In this document: positions 18,079 to 25,699 of the stretch, piece after piece
Layout: each line of letters begins with the position of its first letter
Position numbering within the stretch: position 1 is the stretch's first letter
DNA from: Deltaproteobacteria bacterium
GTDB lineage: Bacteria > Desulfobacterota > Desulfobaccia > Desulfobaccales > Desulfobaccaceae
DNA: 54,811 nucleotides
Direction: 5' to 3'
Assembly: GCA_019309545.1 (NCBI GenBank)
Contig: JAFDGA010000014.1
Span: 1-54,811 of the forward strand
Position numbers and translations under genes: made by a program
Notes under the pieces: generated by a model
Told to the model about the DNA's origin: nothing
The model's input: only the letters and a program-made list of their open reading frames with translations
The model's database searches: none

Positions 18079-19083
18079 ATGGCAAAAGTAGCGATTAATG
18101 GTATGGGTAGAATTGGCCGGGCAGCTTTCAAGGTTATCCTGGAGACCCCCGAATTAGAATTAGTGGCCATCAATGATCTGATGCCGCTGGATAACCTGGT
18201 TTACCTCCTCAAATACGATACGGTTTACGGCCGCTATGATAAAAAAGTCGAAATCGAGGACAACCATTTAGTGGTCGACGGGAAAAAACATAGATTTTTT
18301 AGTGCCAAGGATCCGGCCCAGCTCCCCTGGAAAGAGCTGGGTATTGATATCGTCTTTGAATGCACCGGCGTCTTTACCGACCGCGATGGTCTGGCCAAAC
18401 ATGTGCAGGCCGGAGCCCGCTATATTATCCTGTCCGCGCCCCCTAAGGGTCCAGATGTCTGTGTCATCGTCCCCGGAGTCTGCAAACCGGCAGAGTCCGC
18501 CCATGTTATCTCCTGTGCCAGTTGCACCACTAATTGTATCTCCCCGGTAGTGGAGGTTATGGGAAGACGGATCGGCATCAAAAAGGCCATCATGACCACC
18601 ATTCATGCCTATACCGCCACCCAGTCGATTGTCGACGGTCCCAACCGGCATTGGAACCGGGGTCGGGCCGGGGCTGCCAATTTTGTGCCCACCACCACCG
18701 GCGCGGCCAAGGCCACGGGTATAACCTTGCCCCAATACCAGGGCAAATTTGACGGGGTGGCGGTGCGTGGTCCAGTGCCCTGCGGTTCGCTGGCGGATAT
18801 TGTCTTTGTTACCGAAAGAGAAACCACGGTCGATGAGGTCAATCGCATCTTTAAGGAGGAATCACAGAGCGCCCGCTATAAGGATATCCTGGGAGTAGCC
18901 GCAGATCCCATAGTTTCCTCTGATATTATCAAGGACCCGCACGCCTCCATAGTGGATCTGAACATGACCCAGGTGGTGGATGGCGATCTAGTCAAGGTCA
19001 TGAGCTGGTATGACAATGAGTGGGGTTATACCAATCAAATGATCCGAGAAGCGGTAAGGATCTCCAAGGAGTGCCTGGCTTAA
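18079..19083 (+). CDS. gap: Glyceraldehyde-3-phosphate dehydrogenase, type I
   Basis: 334 residues. Residues 1-150 form the Rossmann domain (NGMGRIGR). Asp33 closes the second strand, which indicates NAD+ preference. The catalytic motif SCASCTTN carries the nucleophilic Cys, followed by HAYTATQ. The C-terminal DNEWGYTNQM completes the family signature. It is a glycolytic and gluconeogenic enzyme. AAGGAGG precedes the ATG at 18079. It is monocistronic, with a dispersed repeat in the upstream region. It pairs functionally with the PPi-phosphofructokinase at the right end of the window. Confidence 0.96.
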   Translation: MAKVAINGMGRIGRAAFKVILETPELELVAINDLMPLDNLVYLLKYDTVYGRYDKKVEIEDNHLVVDGKKHRFFSAKDPAQLPWKELGIDIVFECTGVFTDRDGLAKHVQAGARYIILSAPPKGPDVCVIVPGVCKPAESAHVISCASCTTNCISPVVEVMGRRIGIKKAIMTTIHAYTATQSIVDGPNRHWNRGRAGAANFVPTTTGAAKATGITLPQYQGKFDGVAVRGPVPCGSLADIVFVTERETTVDEVNRIFKEESQSARYKDILGVAADPIVSSDIIKDPHASIVDLNMTQVVDGDLVKVMSWYDNEWGYTNQMIREAVRISKECLA

Positions 19084-19247
19084 TCACCCGGTCTCCTCGC
19101 AAAGCGGATAGGCTACACCAATCACCTCAGGAATGACTTTTGTAAAGTAACTCCGCATTCTTTGGATAAGAGGGAGAAGCCTTTATCAAGTTGGTGAGTT
19201 AATTAAACGTCCTTTTGCCATCCAAGAATTGGGCCAGGGTAAAGATC

Positions 19248-21755
19248 ATGAATCCCAGCACGATCAGCGCGGAAGAGGCCAGAACCATTGCAATCGATGC
19301 ATTGATGGCCAAACTAGAGGCTACCCCCGACGGACTTTCTTCGTCCGAGGCCACCAAACGGTTGCAGGAATATGGCCCCAATGAACTGGCGGAAAAAAAA
19401 GTCAGTCCCATTGCCAAGTTTTTAAGTTATTTCTGGGGGCCGATTCCCTGGATGATTGAAGTAGCGGCAATATTATCCCTGGTCGTGCGAGATTGGGATG
19501 ATTTTACTATCATCGTGCTTCTGCTGGTTTTCAATGCCTCCATCGGTTTTTGGCAGGAATTCAAGGCCTCCAACGCCCTGGAGGCATTGAAGAAACAGTT
19601 AGCCCTTAAGGCACGGGTGCACCGGGACGGCAAATGGCTGGAAGTCGCTACCCGGGAATTGGTCCCGGGCGATATCATCCGTCTGCGGTTGGGAGACGTC
19701 ATCCCTGCTGATGTGAAGTTGCTCGAAGGGGACTTCCTCAGCGTCGATCAATCAGCCCTGACCGGGGAATCGTTGCCGGTCAGCCTGAAGCCCGGCGACC
19801 TGGCTTATTCCGGCTCGGCCGTCAAGCAGGGAGAAATGCTGGCCCTGGTGGTCAGTACGGGCCTCAATACCTTTTTGGGCCGTACTGCCAGTCTGGTGCA
19901 GACAGCCGGGGCGGCCTCCCACTTTCAAAAAGCGGTCCTGCAAATCGGTGATTATCTGATTTATTTGAGCCTGGGACTAGTGGCGGTATTGATATTGGTC
20001 CAGTTGGAGCGCGGTGACCGGGTGTTGCAGTTGATAGAGTTTGCGCTCATTCTGACCGTGGCCTCCATCCCGGTCGCCATGCCGGCGGTGCTCTCGGTGA
20101 CCATGGCAGTCGGGGCCATTGCGTTATCGAAAATGAAGGCCGTGGTCTCCAAACTGGAATCCATCGAAGAAATGGCCGGTATCGATATTTTGTGCTCAGA
20201 CAAGACCGGCACCCTGACCCAGAACCGCCTGACCCTGGGCGACTCCGTCGTCTTTGGAGCCAAGGACGTGCAAGAACTGATCCTTTATGCTTCCTTGGCC
20301 TCCAAAGAGGAGGATCAGGACCCTATCGACTTGGCGATTATCGCCGGATTACCGGATAAGGCAATATTGAATAATTATACCCTAACCAAATTCGTACCCT
20401 TCGATCCGATCCATAAACGCACCGAAAGCACTATAAAAGACTCTCAGAATCAGATTTTCAAAGTAACCAAAGGTGCCCCTCAGGTGATCATGGGCCTTTG
20501 TCAAATGGTTCCGGATGATAACACCCGGGCCCAACAGGTGGTGCATGACTTGGCGGTCAAAGGTTATCGGACCCTGGGAGTAGCCTGTGCTCAGGATGAA
20601 GGTCCCTGGCAGTTTATGGGTATCCTCTCGCTGTTCGACCCGCCGCGCGAAGACTCGGCAGCAACCATTGCCAACGCCCAAAAGCATGGTATTAAGATCA
20701 AGATGGTCACCGGCGACAATGTGGCGATCGCCCAGGAGATCTCCCAGCAGTTAGGTCTGGGTACCAATATCCAGCCCGCTGACCAACTTTTCAAGGAAGG
20801 GGTGGAGGCGGCCCATCTGAGTCCGGTAGCGGAGCTGGAAATCGAGCAGGCCGACGGTTATGCTCAGGTCTTTCCAGAGCATAAATATGGCATTGTCAAG
20901 GCACTCCAGGCCGCCGGGCATATCGTCGGCATGACCGGAGACGGCGTCAATGACGCGCCGGCCATCAAACAGGCCGACGTCGGCATCGCGGTCAGCGGCG
21001 CTACGGACGCGGCCCGGGCTGCCGCCGCCCTAGTGCTGACCGCGCCCGGCCTGTCGGTAATCGTCAATGCCGTTGAAGAAGCCCGCAAGATCTTTGAGCG
21101 CATGAACAGTTACGCCATTTACCGCATCATTGAGACCATCCGCATCATGTTTTTCGTAGTGCTGGCGATGCTGGTTTATAATTTTTACCCCATCACTGCC
21201 GTTATGATCATCCTGCTGGCCTTTTTCAACGACGTCCCGATCATGACCATTGCCTCCGACAATACCATGATCGATCCCCAACCGGTAAGTTGGAAAATGC
21301 AGCGGGTGCTCACCGTGGCCACGGTCCTGGGACTCATTGGGGTGATCGAAACTTTCGGTCTGTTGATCATCGCCAAGTCCTGGCTCCACCTTAGCATTGA
21401 TCAGATTCAGACCTTTATCTTCCTGAAGCTGGCGGTGGCCGGCCACTTGACGCTGTTTGTGGCCCGCACCCCGCGTATGTTTCTGACCAGACCATATCCT
21501 TCGAGTACTCTGTTGTGGTCGGCGATTATCACCAAGCTGGCCGCCACCCTGTTCGTGGTCTATCCTTTCGGGCTGATCGCGCCCATCACCTGGAGTCAGG
21601 TAGGTCTGATCTGGGCCTACTGTATTACCTGGATTTTTATCGAGGACCTGGCCAAGTTGACAGTTTATCACCATCTGGAATTGGCCGGGCCCCGGCATCG
21701 GTATTTCCTGCAGCTAGCCAAACAAAGGGTTTTGGCCTTTTCACGTTACAGTTAG
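19248..21755 (+). CDS. P-type H+-ATPase (P3A, plasma-membrane type)
   Basis: 835 residues. An N-terminal cation-ATPase domain precedes about ten membrane segments. The actuator motif TGES (in ALTGESLPV), the phosphorylation motif CSDKTGTLT and the hinge MTGDGVNDAPAIKQADVGIAV are all present. The compact size, VARTPRMF region and overall match are of the P3A proton pump of fungi, plants and some anaerobes, without a long C-terminal autoinhibitory tail. It would export H+ at the cost of ATP, possibly for pH homeostasis. ATG 19248 (AGGG 9 bases upstream) is preferred to a TTG at 19215. Confidence 0.9.
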   Translation: MNPSTISAEEARTIAIDALMAKLEATPDGLSSSEATKRLQEYGPNELAEKKVSPIAKFLSYFWGPIPWMIEVAAILSLVVRDWDDFTIIVLLLVFNASIGFWQEFKASNALEALKKQLALKARVHRDGKWLEVATRELVPGDIIRLRLGDVIPADVKLLEGDFLSVDQSALTGESLPVSLKPGDLAYSGSAVKQGEMLALVVSTGLNTFLGRTASLVQTAGAASHFQKAVLQIGDYLIYLSLGLVAVLILVQLERGDRVLQLIEFALILTVASIPVAMPAVLSVTMAVGAIALSKMKAVVSKLESIEEMAGIDILCSDKTGTLTQNRLTLGDSVVFGAKDVQELILYASLASKEEDQDPIDLAIIAGLPDKAILNNYTLTKFVPFDPIHKRTESTIKDSQNQIFKVTKGAPQVIMGLCQMVPDDNTRAQQVVHDLAVKGYRTLGVACAQDEGPWQFMGILSLFDPPREDSAATIANAQKHGIKIKMVTGDNVAIAQEISQQLGLGTNIQPADQLFKEGVEAAHLSPVAELEIEQADGYAQVFPEHKYGIVKALQAAGHIVGMTGDGVNDAPAIKQADVGIAVSGATDAARAAAALVLTAPGLSVIVNAVEEARKIFERMNSYAIYRIIETIRIMFFVVLAMLVYNFYPITAVMIILLAFFNDVPIMTIASDNTMIDPQPVSWKMQRVLTVATVLGLIGVIETFGLLIIAKSWLHLSIDQIQTFIFLKLAVAGHLTLFVARTPRMFLTRPYPSSTLLWSAIITKLAATLFVVYPFGLIAPITWSQVGLIWAYCITWIFIEDLAKLTVYHHLELAGPRHRYFLQLAKQRVLAFSRYS

Positions 21756-21937
21756 ACAGGACAAAGCGACTTTATCTCATGAGGTCAAAAAACTCCCCGT
21801 GGGGATTAGGATTGTGGTATAAAAAAGATATTAACCGCGATGGACAATTTAAAGGGGTAAGTTATCGCGGCAGCCGCAACTAATCCTCGAGATCGCCAGG
21901 GTTATTGGCAGGTGAACCTAATCTAAAGGACAGAAAA

Positions 21938-22621
21938 ATGCTTAGTTTTATGATAAACATACTGCTCAGCGCCTATACTCAGGTTGTCTTGCTGTTCTTA
22001 CTGCTGGGTTATTTTTTTAGCCACCGTAATGATCCCCGTCTAGTTTCTTCCAAGCTTGGTTTGATCCGCACCATCGTACTGTTATTGCTGTTTATCTACT
22101 TTCTGTGGAACTGGGCCAGCGAAATCCCTCCTTCTCTGCGCCTCACCAGTGTGCTGGGGATGTTTCTTATTAACCTGTTTTTGATTAAAAACGTGGCTCT
22201 CGCCCGTCTGGAACGAAAATATCGCGATGCCCTGCAGGCCTATGTGCGGGAACCAGAGCAGGAAAAGCATCTAGATAATCTCTGGCATACCGGTAAGCGT
22301 TTTTATTATTCCCGTTATTTGATCACCTCGCTATTCAGTGGCGGCTCTCCCGGGCGCTTTCTACACGGCATCACCACGGAGCGGGTAAACGAAGATATCA
22401 AGGAAATTTTTACCCGCTCGGGAAAGGGCAAACAGTTAATCTCTTCTAAGACCTTGGCCACCTTTTTGAAAGACCGCCTGGCCAAAGACCAATTGCTGCC
22501 CCAGGAGTTAAAGGATTCGATTGCCCAGGCCATCGAGCAGCTTACCCAGCATGCCTGGGTGGAAGACCAGATCAATGAATTTCTAGACATTGCGCTCGAG
22601 GCTCCGGAAAAATTACGTTAG
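21938..22621 (+). CDS. Unknown membrane-anchored protein
   Basis: Not recognised. 227 residues. Three hydrophobic segments (~7-27, ~40-57, ~63-82) are followed by a charged, mostly helical cytoplasmic domain of about 140 residues, with no cysteine or histidine clusters. The start ATG 21938 has AAAGGA 8 bases upstream; a TTG at 21905 is less likely. It is 182 bases downstream of the proton ATPase on the same strand, so it could be cotranscribed, but nothing in the sequence assigns it a role. Confidence 0.7.
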   Translation: MLSFMINILLSAYTQVVLLFLLLGYFFSHRNDPRLVSSKLGLIRTIVLLLLFIYFLWNWASEIPPSLRLTSVLGMFLINLFLIKNVALARLERKYRDALQAYVREPEQEKHLDNLWHTGKRFYYSRYLITSLFSGGSPGRFLHGITTERVNEDIKEIFTRSGKGKQLISSKTLATFLKDRLAKDQLLPQELKDSIAQAIEQLTQHAWVEDQINEFLDIALEAPEKLR

Positions 22622-22632
22622 GCCGAATAGGC

Positions 22633-22791
22633 TTAGATTGAGGGATGCGGATTTAAGCGGCTTGGGCGGCCTGGACGCGGCCGTTCAATTAAACCCTCGA
22701 AGGCCTGTTGATCAACGCGGTTAATCCATAGGGCTAAGCTCCGGCGGATAATAATGAACAAAGCCGCTAACGGATCATGATTGATACCTAA
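22633..22791 (-). pseudogene. IS630-like transposase N-terminal remnant
   Basis: The minus-strand frame encodes a stretch resembling the helix-turn-helix region of IS630-type transposases (RRSLALWINRV, then EGLIERPRPGRPSRL), ending in a stop soon after. No catalytic DDE part is present. The upstream continuation of the frame (to 22926) is Arg/Pro-rich and does not look coding. Confidence 0.45.
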
Positions 22792-23128
22792 AAAATGAGG
22801 CTCGGATCGCCATGAGGCGAAGATGGCGGCGTTTGGACGCCGCGTCTTGGGCCGCGCCCTCCGGTTCGGCCCGGGAGCAGTTTTCGGCATGGGGCATGTT
22901 CGGCAGCCTGACCATAGCCCGGACAAAGCACAATCTTCATAATGAGAACAAGTAAAATTTGCCTTCTATAAGAAAAAAATTATGAGAATCCCTACAGGTC
23001 GAAAATCAATAAACTGAAATTCTCCCTAGTTTTTTTAACTGTTATGCCATATACCGAGTGAAGGATTAATCCCTTAAAAATGACGGATAGGTAGTAATCC
23101 GCCTTCATAAAATAGTTTCTCTACTTTT
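22792..23128. other. Intergenic region, no gene seen
   Basis: AT-rich from about 22930, with no ORF bearing a ribosome site. It contains GC-rich debris near 22820-22900 that continues the remnant frame, and only non-coding sequence downstream of tsaD. Confidence 0.4.
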
Positions 23129-24133
23129 TTACCCCCTGGCGAATACATCCCCGGTAAGGTCTAAGCGATCTCCAGCTTGCAGCAGGTGATAGCCCAGTGC
23201 GGCAACCATGGCAGCGTTATCAGTGCAGCGTCGGGGTGGGGGAATGAACAGCTCAATGCCTGCCGCCTCAATCTGGGCCTGCAGCACCCCCCGCAGACGG
23301 CGGTTGGCTGCCACCCCTCCGGCTACCACCAACCTTTGACTATGGGTTTGGTCCACGGCTAGCAAGGCCCGGCTGACCAGAGAGTCCACCACTGCCTCCT
23401 GAAAGCTGGCGGCCAGGTCGGCGGCTCCAGGCCGGTGGCCGGGATAGAGAATTTCCGGATTTTTCTTAAGCAGATAGGCCACTGCAGTCTTGAGGCCGCT
23501 GAAGCTGAAGGTCAGCGGCTCCTGTTCGATCCGTGGTCGGGGTAGGTGAAAGGCCTCAGGGTCGCCGGTCGCGGCTAGGGCTTCGATGGCCACGCCCCCC
23601 GGATAACCCAGGTTCATGAGCTTCGCCACTTTATCAAAGGCCTCGCCGGCCGCGTCGTCGCGGCTGCGGCCCAACAGGCGCATGTCCTGGAAACTTTGCA
23701 CATAATAAAGATTGCTATGACCTCCAGAAACCACCAGGGCGACATAAGGGAAGCTGGGGGGCCGCTCTTCCAGGTAGGCGGCCAGGATATGGGCCTTGAG
23801 GTGGTGTATCCCGACAATCGGCAGTTTGCGGGCATAGGCCAGGGCCTTGGCGACCGCAAAGCCGATCACCAGCGCCCCCACCAGGCCAGGGCCTTGGGTA
23901 ACGGCGAGGGCGTCGATGTCATCCAATGTCATCCCGGCCTGATCCAGGGCGGCGCGGATCACCGGCAGGATATTCTCCTGATGCCGCCGGGCCGCCAGTT
24001 CCGGGACCACCCCACCATAAGCGGCGTGCAGGTCAAACTGGGTAGCGATCACGTCCGACAGGACGACCTTACCATCGGCCACCACCGCCGCCGCGGTCTC
24101 ATCACAGGAGGTCTCAATCCCCAAAATTTTCAT
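23129..24133 (-). CDS. tsaD: tRNA A37 threonylcarbamoyltransferase TsaD
   Basis: 334 residues, Kae1/YgjD family ASKHA fold. The N-terminus has GIETSCDET. The metal-binding histidines are in HHLKAH (usually HHMEGH; both His kept, the two middle residues changed). GGHSNLY follows, and VAGGVAANRRLR lies near the C-terminus. It transfers the threonylcarbamoyl group to A37 of ANN-decoding tRNAs, with TsaB and TsaE, which are not in this window. ATG 24133 lacks a clear ribosome site. A TAATAC hexamer at 24139-24144 on the minus strand would place transcription start almost on the ATG. Confidence 0.94.
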   Translation of the reverse strand: MKILGIETSCDETAAAVVADGKVVLSDVIATQFDLHAAYGGVVPELAARRHQENILPVIRAALDQAGMTLDDIDALAVTQGPGLVGALVIGFAVAKALAYARKLPIVGIHHLKAHILAAYLEERPPSFPYVALVVSGGHSNLYYVQSFQDMRLLGRSRDDAAGEAFDKVAKLMNLGYPGGVAIEALAATGDPEAFHLPRPRIEQEPLTFSFSGLKTAVAYLLKKNPEILYPGHRPGAADLAASFQEAVVDSLVSRALLAVDQTHSQRLVVAGGVAANRRLRGVLQAQIEAAGIELFIPPPRRCTDNAAMVAALGYHLLQAGDRLDLTGDVFARG

Positions 24134-24138
24134 GACAT

Positions 24139-24167
24139 GTATTACTAATACCGATTATCTTTCAAAT
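24139..24167 (-). promoter_or_regulatory. Possible promoter giving a leaderless tsaD transcript
   Basis: Minus-strand TAATAC (24139-24144). The -35 is poor: ATTTGA at a 17-base spacing, or TTGAAA at 15. If used, the RNA would start within a few bases of the tsaD ATG, which has no Shine-Dalgarno sequence. Confidence 0.35.
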
Positions 24168-24187
24168 GAGTAATTTTATCCTTTATC

Positions 24188-24215
24188 CCCTCTCCCCCGC
24201 TGGCGGGGGAGAGGG
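24188..24215. repeat. Perfect GC-rich palindrome
   Basis: 13-bp perfect arms CCCTCTCCCCCGC (24188-24200) and GCGGGGGAGAGGG (24203-24215) around a 2-base loop, in the space between tsaD and the transposase remnant. No T-run is adjacent on either side. It resembles the palindromic repeats found in multiple copies in many genomes; only one copy is in the window. Confidence 0.65.
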
Positions 24216-24245
24216 CGAGGGTGAGGGGGCATTTTAGCTCTTTGA

Positions 24246-24933
24246 TCACAACTTGGTATCATAGGGGTGAGTGCTGGTGCCGCAGAATTCCCGGCCGTTA
24301 TCGGTTAACATGGCAGTTATTTTTATATTTTTTGTTGGTAAAAGGAAAAAAACCTCATTGTGCAGCACCGCCACGGCGGCTTCTGGAAATTTGGAAGTGT
24401 GGAGGAAACCAAAGGTAAAACTATTGAAGGTGTCCTGGCACAGCAGTTCCCCAGGCTGGGAGCTTTCCACGTGGCGTTCGTTGAAAGCAGGATTTGCCTT
24501 TTCGATGAAAGCCATCTGTTCTCCCGCCAATTCAACGGCAAGGGGCATTTTTTTCTTCCAGTTTAAGCCAGCGCTCATAGCGGGTGCCCAGGCCATGTTT
24601 AGTCAGAATGCCTTGGACGGTGGGTGAACTGACCGAAATACCTTGGAGCTTCAGGTAATTACTAAGACGCACACGGCCCCACGCCAGGTGTGCCAAGCTG
24701 AATTGGAGGATACGTTCCACCACCTCCTCAGGGGTAGTTATGGAATGGGATTTATGCACCGGCGGCAAGTCTTTCAGCCCATCCAATCCATGGGTTTGGA
24801 AGCGCCGTTTATACTCGTAAAACTGGCTGCGGTGCATGCCGCGCTGCCGACAAGCGGCAGTGATGTTTCCCAAGGCTTCGGCCAATTGCAATACACTCAA
24901 TCTTTGTCGGGCGATCTTCTCAGCAGCGTTCAC
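24246..24933 (-). pseudogene. IS481-family transposase remnant, frameshifted and truncated
   Basis: First part (24933 to ~24550): helix-turn-helix domains with NITAACRQRGMHRSQFYEYK and GLDGLKDLPP, typical of this transposase group. At a run of seven A's (24548-24554 on the minus strand) the frame changes. The second part continues with AGEQMAFIEKANP, ELLCQDTF, GFLHTSK, and LTDNGREFCG, the catalytic-core region with the second DDE Asp. About 20 residues that homologues carry after QDTF (near 24425) are missing. The protein stops before the catalytic Glu, so it is inactive. Confidence 0.85.
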
Positions 24934-24965
24934 CTCATTCCCCTTTCGCAGGCAAAATAACATGA

Positions 24966-25391
24966 AGATCGTCCAAAGAGAAGCTTAATTATTCATTTCA
25001 GATCATTAGTCCCAAAGCTCATCGCCGGGGGACCTCCCTCAGGGTCAATGAGTTAGTCAACCAAATTGACCGTTTGGTAGAAAATCATCACGGCAAATCA
25101 ACACATTTGGTGTGGACCGGCACTGCTCCAACAATGCTCGGCAAAATACCCAGACTTGTAAAAGTATATCGGGGACAGGATATTTGCCCCCCGTATTTCT
25201 TTCCTCTTACCGGCTGTTAGCTGCCCGGCGGATAGAATTTCCCGAGCGGCTCCCACCCATATTGTGCTGTAAGTAACAAACTTTTTTGCCATAGCCCCCG
25301 GTCATGGCATTTATCTAACTTTGTCTCAGTGAAGTGAATATGTTAGCTGGCCCCTGAAAAGATCTTGGTGAATATTTACTCATAATTATTA
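24966..25391. other. Region without a recognised gene; weak coding-like stretch
   Basis: On the plus strand one frame stays open from 24966 to the TAG at 25218-25220 (84 codons) but has no convincing start or ribosome site. On the minus strand a 64-codon frame begins at 25292. Neither resembles a known protein. The region lies between a dead transposase and the hdr operon, so it may be decayed sequence. Confidence 0.35.
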
Positions 25392-25421
25392 TTGACACGG
25401 CTATGGACACAATGGTAAAAA
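25392..25421 (+). promoter_or_regulatory. Probable promoter of the hdr-met operon
   Basis: TTGACA (25392-25397), 18-base spacer, TAAAAA (25416-25421). The expected transcript start is near 25428, just before a GGAG-ATG at 25436-25443 that opens the broken small ORF ahead of the HdrA gene. Confidence 0.55.
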
Positions 25422-25440
25422 TAGACCTTAATGTTGGAGA

Positions 25441-25684
25441 ATGAGAAAATTTTTACAAGAACTCAGCCCATATTTGCCGATGCTATAATACGGCAGAATA
25501 GTTTAAGAATTACCTCCCGGAAGCCTTGACTGGCCTTAATCAGGCCCAGAGACTTAAGGGTGGCTTAGCTTTTCTCAAGCAGATAACTTATTCGCCCCGG
25601 ATGATGAGAACGGCAGACGTCACGTTCCGGGAACTGACACATTACGGTGTCCAAGAATTGCTAACTGGTCTGAAATCTCTCTAA
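25441..25684 (+). pseudogene. Broken small gene heading the hdr-met operon
   Basis: ATG 25441, preceded by TTGGAGA, opens a 15-codon frame (MRKFLQELSPYLPML) ending at TAA 25486-25488. The +1 frame then runs from 25484 to TAA 25682-25684. It is interrupted by one TAG at 25499-25501. It reads as a coding-like, partly amphipathic sequence (FKNYLPEALTGLNQAQRLK and onward) and ends 15 bases before the HdrA start, at normal operon spacing. This fits a decayed gene of about 80 codons with one frameshift and one nonsense codon. A regulatory leader is an alternative. The family is not recognised. Confidence 0.4.
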
Positions 25685-25699
25685 AAGAGGAAGGAAAAG

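Noticed and set aside
21030-21698. 222-codon minus-strand frame
   Set aside because: Antisense to the proton ATPase C-terminal half; His/Gln/Asp-rich composition typical of a shadow frame.
24540-24560. Programmed ribosomal frameshift in the IS481-like transposase
   Set aside because: The A7 run is present, but the element also has an internal deletion and lacks its catalytic end, so decay explains the shift.
25499-25501. In-frame amber codon read as pyrrolysine
   Set aside because: No pyl genes are in the window, and the same frame also needs a +1 shift to connect to a start, which fits decay better.
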